From [Bacteroides] pectinophilus (lineage in GTDB: Bacteria; Bacillota; Clostridia; Lachnospirales; Lachnospiraceae), in NCBI GenBank assembly GCA_025146925.1, contig CP102260.1:2345389-2409388 (forward strand): a stretch of DNA of 64,000 bases. Reading direction: 5' to 3'. This document shows, piece after piece, positions 56,812-64,000 of the stretch. How positions within the stretch are numbered: the stretch's first letter is position 1; every line of letters starts with the position of its first letter. Position numbers and translations under genes: made by a program. Below the pieces are notes generated by a model. The model saw only the letters and a list, made by a program, of their open reading frames with translations, ran no database searches and had not been told where the DNA came from.

Positions 56812-57843
56812 TCAACTCCCGTACTGCTCTGCCAGCCTTTTGATTTCAGTTCTTATTTCTTCCACAAGGCTTTCCGGACCGATAATCTGTGCTCCCGCTC
56901 CCAGTGCCATAATCCAATGGATAAAATGACTGCTGGCTGCGACCTTAGCTTTAACCTTAAAATGTTCTTCATCCGCTTTATACATTCTTACATCTTTTCC
57001 AAAACGGTCTATCATAACTCCTGCCAGATTATTTGCACATAAGATTTCAACATCCATTTCTTCTCCGTCAAACATGTTGAACATCTTCTTGGCATAGGCA
57101 GCCATATCAACCGCCTTGAATTTATATCTTCCTTCACGCTTTGTCTTTTCCACTTTGATATTAAGCATTTTGTCCACACGATAATGCTTTATCATATCAG
57201 CATCTGAATCGTAGCCCACCAGATAATAGTTTTCATCATCCCATGAAAGTCCCCAGGGGCTGATCAGATATCTTGCTCCACCTTTTCGCAGTTCCGGCTG
57301 TTTCTTTACATTCCATTGGAAATATTGGAATGATATCTTTAAATTCAGTGAAATTGCATTGTGAATCGCATCCACATTTTCCATGATATCATTATTCATG
57401 GCTTTGACACGGCCCGCCACATACACCTGACGTTGGAGCTTTGACGCATCGTGCCTGCTTGCCAGCCGCTCTATCTTCTTAATCAGCTCATTGGATTTTT
57501 TCTCTGTAATAAATTTTGCCGATGCCACAGAATCCGCCAACAGCTTTAACTCTGCTATTTCAAAATCCCGGTTCACTACCTGATAATGAAATGTTTTTCC
57601 ATACTGGGTCTTCCTGATTCTTATTCCAAAATCATCCAGCTGGGCAATATCATCATAAAGGCTCTTTCTCTCTGCAGTTACATTATTTGCAGACAATTTG
57701 TCTATTATTTCCTGTAATGTGATGTCATGCTCTGCATCTGTATTTTCCAACAATATCTTTGCCAGATATAAAATCTTAAGCTTCTGATTGCTTCTTGCGC
57801 CACGCCTCTGTACCTTTTCCTGAATCTGCTTATCATCCGTCAT
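56812..57843 (-). CDS. WYL-domain transcriptional regulator
   Basis: A 343-aa regulator with an N-terminal winged helix (KILYLAKILLENTDAEHDIT region) and a WYL domain (SPWGLSWDDENYYLVGYD) followed by the WCX C-terminal extension. WYL regulators often sense nucleic-acid-related ligands and are common in defence islands. It lies among decayed genes and the AbiE system. Its target is not evident; the small membrane protein downstream on the other side is separately placed. Confidence 0.88.
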   Translation of the reverse strand: MTDDKQIQEKVQRRGARSNQKLKILYLAKILLENTDAEHDITLQEIIDKLSANNVTAERKSLYDDIAQLDDFGIRIRKTQYGKTFHYQVVNRDFEIAELKLLADSVASAKFITEKKSNELIKKIERLASRHDASKLQRQVYVAGRVKAMNNDIMENVDAIHNAISLNLKISFQYFQWNVKKQPELRKGGARYLISPWGLSWDDENYYLVGYDSDADMIKHYRVDKMLNIKVEKTKREGRYKFKAVDMAAYAKKMFNMFDGEEMDVEILCANNLAGVMIDRFGKDVRMYKADEEHFKVKAKVAASSHFIHWIMALGAGAQIIGPESLVEEIRTEIKRLAEQYGS

Positions 57844-57985
57844 AAAACACCTCCGGCATGCTTTGATATCTGTATTATATCAAAACTTCCAGGAATTTGG
57901 CAGTACATAATTCCGGTCTTACTATTTTAGCTGCCAATCTTACAGCTCCAATCCTACAGCTCATATAAAATACAACATCTTCTTT

Positions 57986-58201
57986 CTACTTTGATGAACC
58001 GGCACAGCACATTGCAATAATAACAATCAGTGCAATAACAATAATCAGCAACACCGGTTGTGTAAATAACCACATTATTGCTAAAACGAGAACTGCTCCG
58101 CCGACAAATTTTCCGATTACTTCCAATCCGGAAAAATCGCCACCACATGCGGCTATAATTGAACCAATTACAAACATTAAGATACCTGTTAATATATACA
58201 T
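57986..58201 (-). CDS. Small membrane protein (71 aa)
   Basis: A 71-aa hydrophobic protein with two or three transmembrane segments (ILTGILMFVIGSIIAAC and VLLIIVIALIVIIAMCC) and a central glycine-rich turn. GGGAGG precedes the ATG. No family is recognised with confidence. It is 142 bp upstream of the WYL regulator on the same strand. Confidence 0.65.
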   Translation of the reverse strand: MYILTGILMFVIGSIIAACGGDFSGLEVIGKFVGGAVLVLAIMWLFTQPVLLIIVIALIVIIAMCCAGSSK

Positions 58202-58364
58202 ACCTACCGCCTCCCTTAATCTGTAAATATAAATTTGTCATCCTTGAATACTTATCTTTCTGCTTCCTTAGGATGACTCCATTATGGCAAATTGTAAGTC
58301 CATAAATCCTCTCTTGTGTCTCGAAACTTTGTTCTTTTTATTAATTGATATGAACCAAAAAGGT

Positions 58365-58393
58365 CAAAAAAGACGCAGGATTTCTCCTGCGTC
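58365..58393 (-). terminator. Rho-independent terminator
   Basis: GACGCAGGA, TTTC loop, TCCTGCGTC, followed on the minus strand by TTTTTTGACC. It would end the transcript of the 58593-58856 ORF. The rest of the 58202-58592 gap contains two further small hairpins (near 58409-58443 and 58553-58571) and no supportable gene. Confidence 0.75.
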
Positions 58394-58592
58394 CTCACAC
58401 CTATCCGGCAGCTTTAACATACTGCCAAAGCTGCCTGCCGAACTCCGCTGCTATGAATTCGGCAATAATCAAATCACAAGCTGTTAAATTGCTCTGGAGA
58501 GAACACATTTGGCTGATACCAAACACAAATATATAGAGCATGGTGCTACTACTTTTGGACAAGTTGTCCAAAGGTTCATTTTTAATTATTTT

Positions 58593-58856
58593 TTAACTCT
58601 CCATACCTTCAATTGTACCATCTGAAAATCTAACCATCTTTTTTTCATCAATGTCGAATAATACTGTGAATTCTTTTTGGAATCCATAACTAGACCAAAG
58701 ATGTAACATTTCATAATGCTCTTTTGTAAAAATCATGTATCTTTCAACATATAATTTCCCTGTTTTAAAGTCTTTATATCTATAACCGGGAAATTCGTCT
58801 TTACAATGTTCATTATCTCCATATCTAATATGTGTTCTATCACTTTCACCACGCAA
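58593..58856 (-). CDS. Hypothetical protein, probably N-terminally truncated
   Basis: An 87-codon frame starting at TTG and ending DGTIEGMES, with GYRYKDFKTGKLYVERYM and FTVLFDIDEKKMVRFSDG. No ATG or ribosome-binding site is present; the frame remains open about 30 codons further upstream and then hits a stop beside a hairpin. It is therefore probably a remnant of a larger gene. No family is recognised. Confidence 0.4.
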   Translation of the reverse strand: MRGESDRTHIRYGDNEHCKDEFPGYRYKDFKTGKLYVERYMIFTKEHYEMLHLWSSYGFQKEFTVLFDIDEKKMVRFSDGTIEGMES

Positions 58857-58900
58857 AGCTTTTAATTTATTGGTGGAAGATGTCTTCCATGTAGAAGATT

Positions 58901-58930
58901 GAGCTGGGTAGATGCCACCCAGCTCTTTTT
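58901..58930 (+). terminator. Plus-strand terminator-like hairpin
   Basis: GAGCTGGGT/ACCCAGCTC with a 7-nt loop followed by TTTTT on the plus strand. A second perfect hairpin (GGAAGATGTCTTCC, near 58876) lies just before it. No plus-strand gene precedes it. Confidence 0.55.
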
Positions 58931-59041
58931 ATGTTTGAATCGTCAACCTTCAATTCGATTATGTTTTCATCTCCAAACACATTTTTTCATCCAATGCAAT
59001 GTTATATTAAATGAAAAAATCATTTGATATCATAACAAAAG

Positions 59042-59140
59042 TTATATTATTCTCTTCTTATATGTGCATATAATCCCAACTATAATGATAGTTATGTAAT
59101 AAAGAATAGTACGAGCATTTTTAATTTTATCAGCTATCAT
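59042..59140 (-). CDS. Small membrane peptide (32 aa)
   Basis: AAGGAGG stands 11 nt before an ATG that opens a 32-codon frame: MIADKIKNARTIL, a hydrophobic YYITIIIVGIIC helix and a basic end TYKKRII. It follows the lantibiotic-immunity kinase gene by 124 bp on the same strand. The single-helix, positively charged design is seen in small regulatory or toxin-like peptides, but nothing specific can be assigned. The rest of the 58931-59264 gap is AT-rich without other features. Confidence 0.45.
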   Translation of the reverse strand: MIADKIKNARTILYYITIIIVGIICTYKKRII

Positions 59141-59264
59141 AATTCTGTATGCCTCCTTCTTCCATGAGATTACAGCAAACGTAGTAGTAATGTCTATCAA
59201 AAGGCTTTTACATATTAGATAAAAGCATGTAAAATTTCTTTTACATAGCTTAATTGCGGTCTAT

Positions 59265-60641
59265 TTAGCTTGTTTCCTGACTACTCAGGAAAAATATTTC
59301 TACCCTCGCCCCACCTGTATTTTCAGAATTTGAAAGTTTAATACCTCCACCATATTTTTCAGCCACAGTTTTTGCAAAAAATAGTCCCATCCCATAATGG
59401 GCTTCGCCATTTCTACTTGTGTCATCCATAAAAAACTGCTCTGTGCCATGCAATAATGCTTCTTTTGTAAATCCTGATCCGCTATCCTCCACAATGAATG
59501 TCAGCCGGTCATCCTGCTCCTTTGCGTCAATATAAATGATTCCATTTTCTTTTGTATGCTCCACTGCATTCTGAATCACATTCATTACGGCCCGGAACAT
59601 TGGATCATAAGCAATCGTTACCTTTTTATCACTTTGTCCCGCCTTCCAATCTATTTTCTGGTGATAGATTTCTACCAGTCCGAGTGCCTGTTCCTTTATA
59701 TCTGCGAAAAAATCTTCTAACCTCACCGTTGTATAGGTAACATCACTGCAATTCCATGATTTTGTGACATCTATCAACTGTTTTACATAACTTTGTATCT
59801 GTGTTGTGCCGTTCAAAACATAAGTGATATTTTTCTTCTGTTCTGTGGTCAGTTCAGTCTCTGAAAGTAGTTCTGCATTTCCCCGTACAATCGTAAGAGG
59901 TGTTTTAATATCATGCGCCAAAGCAGACATCTGCTGTTTCTTTTCCTGCTCTGTTTTCCACTGCTTTTCTAAAGATTCTCGCAATGCATCTCGCATATCA
60001 TCGATTGCCGATAAACAGTCATCAAACTCTTTGATACCGGAACAGGATGTCTCATATTCCAGATTTTGATCCTTTATTTGTCCGATTGCGTCTAATACAG
60101 GCTGCATCTGCTTTTTGATTCTTTTTCCAAAACGTATGGACGGAATGATGATAATCGCTACCGCTCCAATCACAGACATAATACTCATCACATTCTGTGG
60201 TCCTATAAAATGCTCCCTCAAAAAAGCTGAATGATATTGAGGTGTCAGGCGATATTGCAATACAACATATTCATTTTCCCTTACAATTACTTTATAAAAA
60301 TATTTCCCGGATGCGTTTCCGTACTTTGCAACATTCCATGCTATCTGTTCGTATTGTTCTGACAGATCTCCACCTATTTTCTCTCCATTCTCTGAAAAGA
60401 TTACATAATCACAAAGTGCGGGAATCATCTCAGCAGTCACTTTATCTGCACGTAGAATCGTATCATATGCTTCATTAATCTTTTGCTCTGCATAATTTGC
60501 CGGATAGATACAGCCCACACTAATCAAAAGGCACAGCAGCAGCCAAGCAACAATCACCAAACCAACTAATGATCCAAGCATGACCAGTACATATCTCATA
60601 AAAATCCTGCTGAGTGCATTGCTTCTCTTTACTCTTCCCAT
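59265..60641 (-). CDS. LanK-like sensor histidine kinase
   Basis: A 458-aa kinase with an N-terminal transmembrane helix (MLGSLVGLVIVAWLLLCLLI), an extracellular segment of about 110 aa, a second helix (VMSIMSVIGAVAIIIIP), HisKA (MSALAHDIKTPLTIVRGN) and HATPase (NAVEHT, DSGSGFT, YGMGLFFAK). This is the SpaK/NisK-type layout adjacent to lantibiotic immunity genes. Its start overlaps the end of the response regulator gene by 13 bp. Confidence 0.9.
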   Translation of the reverse strand: MGRVKRSNALSRIFMRYVLVMLGSLVGLVIVAWLLLCLLISVGCIYPANYAEQKINEAYDTILRADKVTAEMIPALCDYVIFSENGEKIGGDLSEQYEQIAWNVAKYGNASGKYFYKVIVRENEYVVLQYRLTPQYHSAFLREHFIGPQNVMSIMSVIGAVAIIIIPSIRFGKRIKKQMQPVLDAIGQIKDQNLEYETSCSGIKEFDDCLSAIDDMRDALRESLEKQWKTEQEKKQQMSALAHDIKTPLTIVRGNAELLSETELTTEQKKNITYVLNGTTQIQSYVKQLIDVTKSWNCSDVTYTTVRLEDFFADIKEQALGLVEIYHQKIDWKAGQSDKKVTIAYDPMFRAVMNVIQNAVEHTKENGIIYIDAKEQDDRLTFIVEDSGSGFTKEALLHGTEQFFMDDTSRNGEAHYGMGLFFAKTVAEKYGGGIKLSNSENTGGARVEIFFLSSQETS

Positions 60642-61291
60642 TTATATCCAATCCCCCAGACTGTTTTTATCGGCATATAATCATAATCCGCAAATTTTGC
60701 TCTTATATTTTTGATATGCGTGATTATAGTACTGTCATTACTCTCATTGTCAAAGCCAAAGACCGCTTCCAATATCTGTTCCTTCGAGAAAACCTGTCCT
60801 CTGTTTTTAGCCAGAAATTCACAGATTTCGTACTCTGCTTTCGTAAACGGAAGTTCTTTATCATCCATCAACAGTTTCTTTTGAGACATCTGAATGCAGA
60901 CTCTCCCTAAAACCATCCGGACAGAATGTTCCCTGTGCTCTCTTCTAAGATGTGCATTGATCCTTGCCCGAAGTTCCATCACTCCAAATGGCTTTGAAAT
61001 ATAATCATCTGCTCCTAAAGAAAGTCCGTTTACCAGACTGTTTTCCTCCGTTTTGGCCGTAAGAAACAAAATCGGACAATCCACAAGTGCCCTGATTCTT
61101 TTGCATAATTCGAAGCCATCAATTCCAGGCATCATAATGTCCAGTAAAATCAGGTCATAACGATGTAATTCTTCCATATTAATTTTTAGTGGATTACTTA
61201 CTTTGGTAACCAGATGTCCATCCTTATTCAAAATGCTTTCTATCATTTCCAGAATTGCCGGTTCATCATCAACTGCCAGTATTTTTGCCAT
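60629..61291 (-). CDS. LanR-like OmpR-family response regulator
   Basis: A 220-aa regulator with a receiver domain (LILLDIMMPGIDGFELC, phospho-Asp in the first LLD; DDYISKPFG) and a winged helix (EAVFGFDNESNDSTIITHI). The start at 61291 is chosen because GAGGGAAACT precedes it and the longer frame would read into the permease gene. It probably controls the LanFEG-like transporter encoded upstream in the same operon. Confidence 0.9.
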   Translation of the reverse strand: MAKILAVDDEPAILEMIESILNKDGHLVTKVSNPLKINMEELHRYDLILLDIMMPGIDGFELCKRIRALVDCPILFLTAKTEENSLVNGLSLGADDYISKPFGVMELRARINAHLRREHREHSVRMVLGRVCIQMSQKKLLMDDKELPFTKAEYEICEFLAKNRGQVFSKEQILEAVFGFDNESNDSTIITHIKNIRAKFADYDYMPIKTVWGIGYKWEE

Positions 61292-61305
61292 AGTTTCCCT
61301 CGATT

Positions 61306-62046
61306 CTATTCCGATATTCTGTTTCCTTCCCAGTGGTTTACCCACCAAAAATAGTATACCATACTAATCCCTGTAAATATTAAGCAACCTGGTATGAATG
61401 ACAACCATTCACCTACACTAGTTTCTCCCAATACAGATTGCAGATAAGTATATGGTACTCTACCCGTCCAGCAGACAAATACATATTTCCACACATAATC
61501 TCCAAGTCCGGTAAGCATCAATGCACTAATTAGTCCTGATATAATCCCTGCTCCAATGGATACCCCTTTTCCAAACTGAAAAGCCAGAATCAGCTGCCAC
61601 AGATAAAGTGGAACACTGCTTCCCCACAGCAGCAATGCTGCAAATATACATCCTTTCATGATTTCGATATCGCTTGATGCGATTCTTCCAAATCCAATTC
61701 CGAATATGATTGCTGTCAATAGGATAGAGCACAGACACAAAACCAGTAGCATCAACAGTTTCGATAAAAATGCTGCAGGTTTATCTGGTAAAGACAACAG
61801 ATTTTGAAAATCACCTGCATTTTGTTCCTGTTCCATCACACTTGCTGTAAAAATTCCAATAAGTACCGGAAGTCCTGCTCCTATTGCCTGATAAAATGCA
61901 ATCACTTTCATATTTTCATTCCATGGTGAAAAAAAGTAATATATTAAAAATATAACGCTGGTTATAATCGGAATCAGTAAGTGTGCCAGAATCACAGATG
62001 TTCCTTTCATCTTTCGCAAGTCTGCATTAAGAGATCTTCCAATCAT
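61306..62046 (-). CDS. Lantibiotic immunity ABC transporter permease, MutG/SpaG type
   Basis: A 246-aa membrane protein with six helices; FYQAIGAGLPVLIGIFTASVMEQEQNAGDFQ is characteristic of the group (given here only as a marker region near residue 50-80). With the E-type permease and F-type ATPase it would expel lantibiotics from the membrane. It starts 1 bp after the E-type permease gene. Confidence 0.85.
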   Translation of the reverse strand: MIGRSLNADLRKMKGTSVILAHLLIPIITSVIFLIYYFFSPWNENMKVIAFYQAIGAGLPVLIGIFTASVMEQEQNAGDFQNLLSLPDKPAAFLSKLLMLLVLCLCSILLTAIIFGIGFGRIASSDIEIMKGCIFAALLLWGSSVPLYLWQLILAFQFGKGVSIGAGIISGLISALMLTGLGDYVWKYVFVCWTGRVPYTYLQSVLGETSVGEWLSFIPGCLIFTGISMVYYFWWVNHWEGNRISE

Positions 62047-62047
62047 C

Positions 62048-62788
62048 TTATTTCACCTCTCTTCTCTCAAACCATTTCAAAAACAGAACCGTTACAAAAA
62101 CAAACCAGATGATTGAGAGACACATTCCCGGAACAATGACTCCCGTATCCAAAAGAGGATTTCCTGCTTCTGCGGCAAGTCCATTTGGTAAAACATGAAG
62201 CAACGGGCACATCATTCGCATAGGGATTGCAGAAACAAGTACATACCAGATTCTGGTTTGTGATATTACCACACCGCTGACGGTAATAAACAGGCAGACG
62301 AACAGGTTTACAATCATTCCAAATCGTTCACTTAAAAATAAAGCTACCGGAATCTCCCATAACTCAGAAACCGTCAGAAACAATACTGCAATCAACGCTC
62401 CTCCAACTGGAACATGTGTCGTTAGAAGAAAGCCTCCAAGCGTTGCTCCTGCAAACACAATCACATTAGAAAACAAAATCATGTACCCAATATAAATAAT
62501 TTTCCCCAGCAACAATTTTCTTCTGTCTGTGGGAATAGTCATTAAATGATAGTATTTTATCTTTTTCTCCTGCGCCACAGAAAGATAACAAAATAGAGCA
62601 ATCATCCCCGGCAGCAAAAGTGTATACCACCAGTTCCAAACACTTTCTGCATAAGCATTTGTCATCCCAAGAGTAAATATAAATGCCATGACAAATGTAA
62701 GAAGAGGAAATCCCCAGATAAACTTTTTTCGCATGGTTCTTTTGGCTTTTTGATGTTCTGCTTTTATAATATTAACCATGGATTTCAC
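62048..62788 (-). CDS. Lantibiotic immunity ABC transporter permease, MutE/EpiE type
   Basis: A 246-aa six-helix permease with ABC-2 topology; the N terminus is AEHQKAKRTMRKKFIWGFP, as in MutE/EpiE proteins. It overlaps the ATPase gene by 17 bp and is followed directly by the G-type permease, giving the F-E-G gene order of lantibiotic immunity transporters. Confidence 0.85.
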   Translation of the reverse strand: MKSMVNIIKAEHQKAKRTMRKKFIWGFPLLTFVMAFIFTLGMTNAYAESVWNWWYTLLLPGMIALFCYLSVAQEKKIKYYHLMTIPTDRRKLLLGKIIYIGYMILFSNVIVFAGATLGGFLLTTHVPVGGALIAVLFLTVSELWEIPVALFLSERFGMIVNLFVCLFITVSGVVISQTRIWYVLVSAIPMRMMCPLLHVLPNGLAAEAGNPLLDTGVIVPGMCLSIIWFVFVTVLFLKWFERREVK

Positions 62789-63485
62789 CTGCTTTCCGGT
62801 TTTTTCTTACCACATTCATAAACAAATCTTCAAGATTATCTCCCTGCTTTAATGCTCCTTCGTATCCTAAGATTCCACCTGAAATAATCCCGACTTTATC
62901 TGCAAGTAACTGTACCTCTGAGAGAATATGACTGGAGAGAATTACAGTGATTCCCTGTTCCGGAAAAGACCGGATCAGCTCTCGTAATTCCTCGATGCCT
63001 ATTGGATCTAATCCATTCGTAGGTTCATCCAATATCAAAAGTTCCGGTTCTCCAAGCAATGCCATTGCAATGCCTAGTCTTTGCTTCATCCCCAAAGAAA
63101 ACTGTCCTGCTTTCTTCTTTCCGGTGTTTGTAAGTGATACAATCTGCAAGACCTCATCAATTCTGTTTTCATCTGTACCAAGCAATAATTGTCTTACCTT
63201 CAAATTCTCTCTGGCGGAAAGATTTTCATAAATAGGCGGATTTTCAATTAACGCTCCTATTTTTGATAAATCTTTCCTATCCCAAAGTTTTCCATCAAAG
63301 TAAATCTTTCCTGCAGTGGGTTTCATCATACCGGTCAACATTTTCAATGTGGTAGATTTACCAGCGCCATTCGGTCCAAGCAGTCCATAAATCTGTCCCT
63401 TTTCGATATTAAGTGAAACATTATTTACCGCTTTCTGTTTTCTAAAATATTTACATAGATTTTGTGTCTGTAACATCATTTCCAT
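62772..63485 (-). CDS. Lantibiotic immunity ABC transporter ATPase, LanF/BcrA type
   Basis: A 237-aa ATPase. Walker A GPNGAGKST, signature FSLGMKQR (the LGMKQR form common in LanF/BcrA), Walker B LLILDEPTNGLD and the H-loop LSSHILSE. First gene of the operon F-E-G-R-K. No lanthipeptide precursor or modification enzyme is present, so it probably protects against lantibiotics made by others, or is regulated by them through the R-K pair (inference). Confidence 0.92.
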   Translation of the reverse strand: MEMMLQTQNLCKYFRKQKAVNNVSLNIEKGQIYGLLGPNGAGKSTTLKMLTGMMKPTAGKIYFDGKLWDRKDLSKIGALIENPPIYENLSARENLKVRQLLLGTDENRIDEVLQIVSLTNTGKKKAGQFSLGMKQRLGIAMALLGEPELLILDEPTNGLDPIGIEELRELIRSFPEQGITVILSSHILSEVQLLADKVGIISGGILGYEGALKQGDNLEDLFMNVVRKNRKAGEIHG

Positions 63486-63563
63486 CTTTACTATCCTTCC
63501 TTCTATATTTCATTTCTTACTGAAATATAATCTATCAGGGAAAAATAAAGATTTGATGAAGAT

Positions 63564-63710
63564 TTATTCCCGTATGGAATAAACCATCAATTGAATATCA
63601 TTATCAGAACTCGGCTTTCCACTGAAATCAGCAAAGCTGTTACAAATACGAAGTCCTAATTTACAGAATATCTCCGTGATTTCATCCAAACTATATAACC
63701 TTATAGGATT
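63564..63710 (-). pseudogene. C-terminal fragment of a SAM-dependent methyltransferase
   Basis: The minus strand, out of frame with the neighbouring ORF, reads GNPIRLYSLDEITEIF, CKLGLRICNSFADFSG and NDIQLMVYSIRE before a stop, which resembles the last 45-50 residues of a class I methyltransferase. Its N-terminal part is absent, replaced by the DUF4238-like sequence. Confidence 0.5.
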
Positions 63711-63999
63711 TCCTTCCTTCGTATATAACCTTACATTGTCTGCTTACAAAACCGAATAATTCTTCCAATGCTTCATCTGGAACAAATATATCTCCAGCTT
63801 TTATATCATGAAATCCAACAATATAATTAATACTATTTACATTTGCTGGTTGCACAGCTTTTTCTTTTTGTCTTTTATTAAATATATAAATAGAATCTGT
63901 ATTATTATAACTCCATTGCCGCATATATGTTCTCGGAACTAAATGCTGCTCTTTAGCTACATCGCTATGTGTATTAGCTTTAGCTATCACTATATTCAT
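63691..63999 (-). pseudogene. DUF4238-like protein fragment
   Basis: A 102-codon frame starting at the window edge with KEQHLVPRTYMRQWSYNN, the N-terminal motif of DUF4238 proteins (H-x-VP-x-x-Y-x-R), which are usually about 300 aa. The frame ends shortly after CKVIYEGRK, where it runs into the methyltransferase tail in another frame. DUF4238 proteins occur in defence and mobile contexts; this copy looks truncated. The ATG is at the very edge of the window. Confidence 0.55.
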
Positions 64000-64000
64000 T

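Noticed and set aside
61306-63485. Complete lanthipeptide biosynthesis cluster
   Set aside because: Only the immunity transporter and two-component genes are present; no precursor or modifying enzyme could be found.

Overview
This is a chromosomal segment of a low-to-moderate GC Gram-positive anaerobe, most likely a gut Lachnospiraceae (inference). The pointers are an [FeFe] hydrogenase, strong AGGAGG-type ribosome binding sites, a C_GCAxxG_C_C protein, DUF3842, a CmpB-type membrane protein, uronate catabolism genes and Bce- and lantibiotic-immunity-type transporters. Most genes are on the minus strand.

Region 1 (1-18 kb) is mainly housekeeping and metabolism: hisS, an [FeFe] hydrogenase with an unusual NuoF-tail/GltD-like flavoprotein, a DUF362 ferredoxin-like protein, a glycosyltransferase, a chemoreceptor, deoB, a nitronate-monooxygenase-like protein, a D,D-carboxypeptidase, a sodium symporter and a LarA-like protein. 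It ends with a tRNA-Gly(GCC) that has its own promoter and terminator.

Region 2 (18-28 kb) is accessory. It holds an intact IS256-family element with an 8-bp target duplication, an orphan RelB-like antitoxin, a CRISPR array (38 good repeats plus one decayed end repeat) and a type I-B cas operon cas6-cas8b-cas7-cas5-cas3''. The last cas gene is cut off inside the HD nuclease domain. The array follows 17 bp after it with no leader, and cas3 helicase, cas4, cas1 and cas2 are absent. Upstream of cas6, divergently oriented, is a miniature CRISPR-like unit of two degenerate repeats around a 22-nt pseudo-spacer. Its first 16 nt match the cas promoter at 15 positions, directly next to a CCT PAM-like triplet and overlapping the -35 box. 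This looks like a CreR-type autoregulatory guide RNA that directs Cascade to repress its own operon, and here probably the array as well, since the array appears to depend on the cas promoter.

Region 3 (28-44 kb) contains a cytidylate-kinase-like protein, a polar amino-acid ABC transporter preceded by two tandem terminator hairpins, an AraC regulator, a truncated DUF1016 nuclease, an esterase, a uronate module (lone TRAP small permease, uxuA, SDR reductase), a large hybrid histidine kinase, an ABC-F ATPase and purC-purF.

Region 4 (44-64 kb) is resistance and defence related. It holds a BceRS-BceAB antimicrobial-peptide module whose upstream FAD-protein gene carries a purine riboswitch, an AbiE toxin-antitoxin pair beside an unrecognised 711-aa protein, a WYL regulator, and a lantibiotic-immunity LanFEG-type transporter with a two-component system. 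Between these lie several gene fragments (AAA ATPase without Walker A, chemoreceptor tail, XRE and Fic remnants, a methyltransferase tail joined to a DUF4238 fragment), which indicate repeated insertion and deletion.
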